Position numbers and translations under genes: made by a program. A DNA stretch of 64,000 nucleotides from the NCBI RefSeq assembly GCF_000687875.1, contig NZ_JHYG01000001.1:124001-188000 (forward strand). Direction: 5' to 3'. The notes below the pieces were generated by a model. It made no database searches. It worked only from the letters and a program-made list of their open reading frames with translations, and was not told the DNA's origin. Position 1 is the first letter of the stretch; each line of letters starts with the position of its first letter. Of this stretch, positions 60,029 to 64,000 are shown piece after piece. Origin of the DNA: Acidocella facilis ATCC 35904 (GTDB lineage Bacteria; Pseudomonadota; Alphaproteobacteria; Acetobacterales; Acetobacteraceae).

Positions 60029-60670
60029 TTACGGGGTCCAGGTGAGGAAATTGCCGAGGATGGTCAGGCCGACTTCCTGGCTTTTCTCGGCATGGAACTG
60101 GGTGCCGGCGCGGTTGCCGCTGGCCACCATCGCCACCACGTCCCCGGCATAATCGGTGGTGGCCAGGATCTCATCCGGGCGTCCGCCGGACAGCGCGTAG
60201 GAATGCACGAAATAGGCATGGTCGCCCGGCTTCAGCCCGTCCAGCAGCTTATGCGATCCGGGCTCGAAGCGCAGCTCGTTCCAGCCCATATGCGGCAGGC
60301 GCTCAGCCCCCACCTGCATCCTGGCGATCTCGCCCCGCACCCAGCCAAAGCCCGGCGTGGTGCCATATTCCAGCCCGCGCTGCGCCATCAGCTGCATGCC
60401 GACGCAGATGCCCAGGAACGGCGCGCCCTGCGCCACCCGCTCCTCCAGCGCCGCCTTCAGCCCGGAGATGCTCTCCAGCCCCTTGGCGCAATCCGCAAAG
60501 GCGCCCTGGCCGGGCAGCACGATCCGATCAGCCCGGCGCAGCTCATCCGGGTCGGCGGTGATGAACACCTCAACCTCCAACCCCTGCCGCGTCGCCGCCA
60601 GGGCCAGCCCGCGCGCCGCCGAGGCCAGATTGCCGCTCTGATAATCGATAACGGCGACGCGCTGGCTCAC
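60029..60670 (-). CDS. hisH: Imidazole glycerol phosphate synthase amidotransferase subunit
   Basis: Glutaminase half of IGP synthase, 213 residues. The class I amidotransferase triad is Cys (FLGICVGMQLMAQRG), His and Glu (GTQFHAEKSQE). The Pro common in HPEKS is Ala here. It starts at GTG 60670, overlapping the hisB stop by 4 bases (GTGA). The repeat and GNAT gene separate it from hisA. Confidence 0.95.
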   Translation of the reverse strand: MSQRVAVIDYQSGNLASAARGLALAATRQGLEVEVFITADPDELRRADRIVLPGQGAFADCAKGLESISGLKAALEERVAQGAPFLGICVGMQLMAQRGLEYGTTPGFGWVRGEIARMQVGAERLPHMGWNELRFEPGSHKLLDGLKPGDHAYFVHSYALSGGRPDEILATTDYAGDVVAMVASGNRAGTQFHAEKSQEVGLTILGNFLTWTP

Positions 60671-61257
60671 AGCGCGCCTTTGGTCGAGGGGATCTGCCCG
60701 GCGATGCGCGGCTCCGGCGCGATCGCGGCGCGCAGCGCCCGGGCCACCGCCTTGAAGCATGCCTCGGCCACGTGATGGGCATTATGCCCGGCCAGCTGGC
60801 GTACATGCAGGTTGAAAAACCCGTTCCCGGCAAAGGCGCGGAAGAATTCCTCCACCAGCTGGGTGTCCATCTCGCCCAGCATCGGCCGCTCGAAATTCAC
60901 ATTCCAGGCGACGAAGGCGCGGCCGGAGAGGTCGATCACCGCCTCCACCAGCGCCTCATCCATCGGCACCGCGGCCTGGCCGAAGCGCTGGATGCCGCGC
61001 TTGTCGCTCAGCGCGTTGGCGATGGCCTGGCCCAGCACGATGCCGACATCCTCGACCGTATGGTGCGAATCGATATGCACATCGCCCTTGGCGATGACGG
61101 AAATATCGATCAGCCCGTGCCGGGCGAAGGATTCCAGCATATGGTCGAAAAACCCAACCCCGGTATCGACATCCGCCTTGCCGGTGCCGTCCAGATTGAC
61201 GGTGACGACGATGTCGGTTTCGTTGGTCTTGCGGCTCAGAGAATTGATGCGTGACAT
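60667..61257 (-). CDS. hisB: Imidazoleglycerol-phosphate dehydratase
   Basis: Dehydrates IGP to imidazole acetol phosphate, using Mn2+. The 196-residue protein has two HHxxED metal motifs: DSHHTVED in the first half and GHNAHHVAEACFKA in the second. It is the single-function form without the histidinol phosphatase domain of enteric HisB. It is the first gene of the his run in this window and divergent from the MFS gene over 132 bases. Confidence 0.96.
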   Translation of the reverse strand: MSRINSLSRKTNETDIVVTVNLDGTGKADVDTGVGFFDHMLESFARHGLIDISVIAKGDVHIDSHHTVEDVGIVLGQAIANALSDKRGIQRFGQAAVPMDEALVEAVIDLSGRAFVAWNVNFERPMLGEMDTQLVEEFFRAFAGNGFFNLHVRQLAGHNAHHVAEACFKAVARALRAAIAPEPRIAGQIPSTKGAL

Positions 61258-61389
61258 GGTGTTGACCTACACCGGTTCGGTGGCCGGAAAAAGGCAGAAT
61301 CATTGCATGGCACGCCCCGGCGCAAACATTACAGCAATGCTGTCCCGCCGCTTTTCCCGGGCCGGTAATCTCTCTACTCAGGATCGGCC

Positions 61390-62580
61390 ATGAACCGCGC
61401 CGTCACCCCAAAATTACCGTTCCTGCTGGGCGCGATCATCGCCATCGGCCCGGTCTCCACCGACATGTATCTGCCCGCCTTCCCGCAGCTGGCGCATGAC
61501 ATGCACGACCAGGCGGCGCCGCAATATTCCCTGGCCGCCTATTTCCTGGGGCTGGCCGTCGGCCAGATGACGCAGGGCGCGCTCTCGGATCGCCTGGGAC
61601 GGCGCGGGCCGCTTCTGGGCGGGCTGGTGCTGTTCATTCTGGCCTCGGCCGGCTGTGTCATTGCCTGGAACACTCCCTCGCTGGTGGTCTTCCGCTTCCT
61701 CACCGCCCTTGGCGCCTCCGCCGGGCTGGTGATCCCGCGCGCCATGGTGCGTGACCTGGCGGATGGTCCGGCGGCGGCGAAGATGCTCTCCAAGCTGATG
61801 CTGGCGATGGGGCTGGCGCCGATCTGCGCGCCGATGATCGGCGCCGTCTGTGTCATGTTCGCCAGCTGGCGTTTCATCTTCGGGCTCTGCACCGCCTACG
61901 GCGTCGTCGCGCTGCTTTGCGCCTGGTGGCTGATCCCGGATACGCTGCCGCCGGCCCGCCGCTCGCGCCTTGGCGTCGGCGCGGTGCTGGTGCGCTATGT
62001 CGAGATCTTCCGCGAGCGCGGCTTTCTTACCCATGCGATCATCAATGCCTGCGTCGCCGCCTGTCTGTTCGCTTATCTCAGCGGCACCCCGCAGATCTTT
62101 GAGGAAAGCTTCCACTGGTCGAGCACCGGATACGCGCTGCTCTTCGGGGTCAATTCCCTGGCTTATATCGGCTATAGCCAGCTCAACCCGATCCTGGCGG
62201 CCCGATTCGGCATTGCCCCGGTGATCACGGTGATGACCATCTGGCAGCTCGTCTGCACGCTACTGCTGGTGCTGCTTTCGATGCTGCCCTTTGGCGGGCT
62301 GCCCTTGGCCGGCGGGCTGCTGCTCACCGAGGGGGCGTTTGGCCTGCTGCTGCCCTGCTGCATGGTCGGCGCGCTCACCCGGCACCAGAACCATGCCGGC
62401 TCGGCCGCGGCCTTGCTCGGCACGCTGCAATATGCCGGCGGCGCGGTGGCGGGGCTGGGGGTGGGTGTGCTGGCGGACGGCACCGCCCGGCCGATGGCGC
62501 TGGTGATGCTCGGCTGCGCTGCAATCGCCGCGCTTGCCGCCACCAAGCGGCCGCGTTTAAGTTTCGGTGCAGCGGAGTGA
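61390..62580 (+). CDS. Bcr/CflA family MFS drug efflux transporter
   Basis: A 396-residue inner-membrane transporter with 12 predicted helices. The start GAIIAIGPVSTDMYLPAFPQLAHD (helix 1) and motif A GALSDRLGRRGPLLGG are characteristic of the Bcr/CflA branch, as is FRFLTALGASAGLVIPRAMVRDL (helix 4/5). The substrate is unknown. It is followed after 5 bases by the PuuD-like gene, so the two are probably co-transcribed. Confidence 0.88.
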   Translation: MNRAVTPKLPFLLGAIIAIGPVSTDMYLPAFPQLAHDMHDQAAPQYSLAAYFLGLAVGQMTQGALSDRLGRRGPLLGGLVLFILASAGCVIAWNTPSLVVFRFLTALGASAGLVIPRAMVRDLADGPAAAKMLSKLMLAMGLAPICAPMIGAVCVMFASWRFIFGLCTAYGVVALLCAWWLIPDTLPPARRSRLGVGAVLVRYVEIFRERGFLTHAIINACVAACLFAYLSGTPQIFEESFHWSSTGYALLFGVNSLAYIGYSQLNPILAARFGIAPVITVMTIWQLVCTLLLVLLSMLPFGGLPLAGGLLLTEGAFGLLLPCCMVGALTRHQNHAGSAAALLGTLQYAGGAVAGLGVGVLADGTARPMALVMLGCAAIAALAATKRPRLSFGAAE

Positions 62581-62585
62581 TTGAT

Positions 62586-63341
62586 ATGCAAACATCGATT
62601 CTGGTCGGCATCCCGGCCTGCACGAAACTGATCAACGGCTATATCCAGCACGCCACCCCGGCGCGCTACGGCCAGGCGCTGCTGGACGGCGCCGGCGCCA
62701 TCCCGGTGCTGATCCCGCCCGAGGGCGAGGCGATGCTGCCGCTCCTGGACCGGGTGGACGGAATCATGTTCAACGGCTCCCCCTCCAATGTGATGCCGAC
62801 GCGCTACGGCGCTGATTACGACGCCACGCCGGACGCGCACGACCCCGAGCGCGACGCCACCACCCTGCCGCTGATCCGCGCCGCGATCGAGCGTGGCATC
62901 CCCATCCTGGGCATCTGCCGCGGCATGCAGGAGCTGAATGTCGCCCTCGGCGGCACGCTGTTCCAGGAGGTGCACAAGGTGCCCGGCCGCGCCGACCACC
63001 GCTCCGGCGAGGGCGATAACGAATTCCGCTTCCGCCTGCAGCACGAGGTCGCGCTCTCCGGCGAGCTGGCGCGGATTTCCGGCGCCACCTCCATCCAGGT
63101 GAACTCCCTGCACGGCCAGGCGATCGACCAGCTCGCCCCCGGGCTGGTGGTGGAAGCCACGGCGCCCGATGGCACCATCGAGGCGGTGCGGGTGGAGGGG
63201 GCGAAAGCCTTCGCCCTGGCGGTGCAATGGCATCCGGAATGGGAGGTGACGCATTTCCCCGACCGTCTGGCTTTGTTCCAGGCCTTCGGCGCCGCCTGCC
63301 AGGCCTATGCGGCGCAGCGCTCAGCCCGGCTTGCCGCGTAA
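62586..63341 (+). CDS. Gamma-glutamyl-gamma-aminobutyrate hydrolase-like class I amidotransferase
   Basis: A 251-residue member of the PuuD family, which removes glutamate from gamma-glutamylated amines in putrescine breakdown. The nucleophile elbow is ILGICRGMQELNVALGG, with the His and Glu in LAVQWHPEWEV. The N-terminus GIPACTKLINGY and MFNGSPSNVMPTRYG are typical. The GS-like ligase at 38803-40161 could act upstream of it, but it is not adjacent. Confidence 0.85.
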   Translation: MQTSILVGIPACTKLINGYIQHATPARYGQALLDGAGAIPVLIPPEGEAMLPLLDRVDGIMFNGSPSNVMPTRYGADYDATPDAHDPERDATTLPLIRAAIERGIPILGICRGMQELNVALGGTLFQEVHKVPGRADHRSGEGDNEFRFRLQHEVALSGELARISGATSIQVNSLHGQAIDQLAPGLVVEATAPDGTIEAVRVEGAKAFALAVQWHPEWEVTHFPDRLALFQAFGAACQAYAAQRSARLAA

Positions 63342-63371
63342 TTTAGTGCAACAAGAGGGCCATCCGGGCCG

Positions 63372-63393
63372 GAGGCGGCTATAAAGCCGCCTC
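63372..63393 (+). terminator. Hairpin after the PuuD-like gene
   Basis: GAGGCGGCT (63372-63380) and AGCCGCCTC (63385-63393) are perfect 9-base arms around a 4-base loop, 30 bases after the stop, followed by an AT-rich stretch. Confidence 0.65.
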
Positions 63394-63431
63394 AATCGGA
63401 TTATATCATCGGCGGTATCAAGGAGGGTCAC

Positions 63432-63872
63432 ATGGACATCCAAACCATCGACAACCAATACGACCAGTTGCAGAACCAAGCGCGCCAGACCGTGATGGAG
63501 CTGCAGAATTTGGCGGGCAAGCTGCAAAATGCCGCCAATGCGGGCAACCAGAATGCCCGTGAATGGTTCCTGGACCTGAAGAGCATCGCGCTGGCCATCC
63601 AGGCGGAGCAGAATCAGGTCGCCAATCTGCTGCAGGCGCTGCACGGCTATGTCGCCAACCAGGCGCAGCAGGGCTATGGCCAGCCAGCCTACCCGCAACA
63701 GGGCTACCCGCAGCAAGGTTATCCGCAACAGGGCTATCCCCCGCAGGGCTATGCGCAGCCGCAGCAGAGCGGCGGCATTCTTGGCGGCTTCCTGAATTCC
63801 GGCTTCGGCCGCGCCCTGGAAATGGGCGCGGGCTTTGGCATCGGCGAAGATATCATCAACAAGATTTTCTAA
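63432..63872 (+). CDS. Unknown small protein with PQQGYP repeats
   Basis: I do not recognise a family. The 146-residue protein has an N-terminal Gln/Asn-rich alpha-helical region with heptad-like spacing (about residues 1-78). A tandem run of QGYPQ units follows (about 79-105), then a Gly-rich C-terminus (GGILGGFLNSGFGRALEMG). It lacks a signal peptide. AAGGAGGG is correctly spaced before the ATG, a strong ribosome-binding site. The repeat resembles low-complexity domains of membrane- or condensate-associated proteins. Repeat copy I starts at its stop codon. Confidence 0.65.
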   Translation: MDIQTIDNQYDQLQNQARQTVMELQNLAGKLQNAANAGNQNAREWFLDLKSIALAIQAEQNQVANLLQALHGYVANQAQQGYGQPAYPQQGYPQQGYPQQGYPPQGYAQPQQSGGILGGFLNSGFGRALEMGAGFGIGEDIINKIF

Positions 63873-63999
63873 AAGTTTTTGGAGGCGTGGGGACTTTTTA
63901 CAAAAAGTCCCCACAAACGCCTGGGGTGCTGGCGCATCATCGCCACCACCCCGAACGTTTTTCGCAGCTTTTTGAAAAAAGCTGCACCAAAAACTTTTA
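63871..63999. repeat. Intergenic hairpin repeat, copy I (full form)
   Basis: Overlaps the stop codon of the PQQGYP gene. Hairpin 1 (about 63887-63913) has GTGGGGACTTTTT and AAAAAGTCCCCAC arms. The centre pairs GGGGTG with CACCCC around GGCG...CGCC. Hairpin 3 is GCAGCTTTTT and AAAAAAGCTGC (about 63964-63985). It closes with CCAAAAACTTTT one base before the window end. Confidence 0.9.
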
Positions 64000-64000
64000 G

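Noticed and set aside
63660-63770. PQQGYP tandem repeat as a CRISPR-like or minisatellite array
   Set aside because: Repeat units are short (about 15 bases), contiguous, in frame and inside a gene with a strong ribosome-binding site. There are no spacers.
2383-63999. Dispersed repeats as rho-independent terminators only
   Set aside because: A simple terminator would not need a 23-base central stem, a shared outer stem or matching ends. Several copies also lie beside separate, conventional hairpins (for example 15604-15638). Termination may still be one function.

Overview
The window is high-GC chromosomal DNA from an alphaproteobacterium, most likely Rhodospirillales/Acetobacteraceae. This rests on gene order and protein style, not a database match. 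Supporting blocks are lptC-lptA-lptB-rpoN-hpf, yceD-rpmF-plsX-fabH-ihfA-merR, lnt next to an XRE regulator, an FzlA-like glutathione-transferase-fold cell-division protein, an NDUFA9-like epimerase and an intracellular PHB depolymerase. Nearly all of it is protein coding. There is no prophage, insertion sequence, CRISPR array or rRNA, and no gene-free gap exceeds about 270 bases.

Layout. 1-8155: fumC (its ATG begins one base before the window) and map on +, then hpf, rpoN, lptBAC, rnd and tRNA-Leu on -. 8318-16820: an NDUFA9-like protein, glutamate synthase in the order gltD-gltB, fzlA and a hot-dog thioesterase. 16792-19367 (-): bamE, a PhoX-like protein and a GNAT. 19443-23667 (+): the yceD to merR lipid/ribosome/nucleoid operon, then tRNA-Pro. 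23765-27340 (+): a beta-hydroxyacid dehydrogenase, then a fluoride riboswitch driving crcB, a double universal-stress protein and a CPA1 antiporter. 27418-38047 (-): an accessory cluster of a type I-secretion-like ABC exporter with a degenerate peptidase domain, an HlyD adaptor, a Sel1-repeat protein, a giant GT2+GT4 protein, a hydrophobic-W-like unknown and a GT4 glycosyltransferase. 38301-46364: acetyltransferase, glutamine-synthetase-like enzyme, XRE regulator, lnt, methionine salvage mtnB-mtnD-mtnC behind a lone tatA, CPBP protease and gluQ. 46565-51384: HNH protein, GlcG/HbpS protein, a LysR gene coupled to an orphan RAM domain and divergent from azoR, and yceI-cytochrome b561-yceI. 51611-57325: ftsK, a cupin, a GST, phaZ and a HIT protein. 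57336-61257 (-): the histidine genes hisB-hisH-GNAT-hisA-hisF-hisE. 61390-64000 (+): a Bcr-type MFS pump, a PuuD-like amidotransferase and a PQQGYP-repeat protein.

Three things stand out beyond ordinary gene content. (1) Nine copies of an intergenic repeat bounded by AAAAGTTTTTGG and CCAAAAACTTTT. The full-length copies fold as three hairpins inside an outer stem, the hairpin sequences differ between copies while pairing is kept, and almost every copy begins at or next to a stop codon. (2) A fluoride riboswitch whose leader contains a set of mutually exclusive pairings ending at the ribosome-binding site, which predicts a translational ON switch. (3) An uncharacterised six-gene export/glycosylation locus at 27418-38047. 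Three genes (yceD, ihfA, ftsK) also have promoter-like -10 boxes 6-7 bases before the ATG and no Shine-Dalgarno, as expected for leaderless mRNAs.
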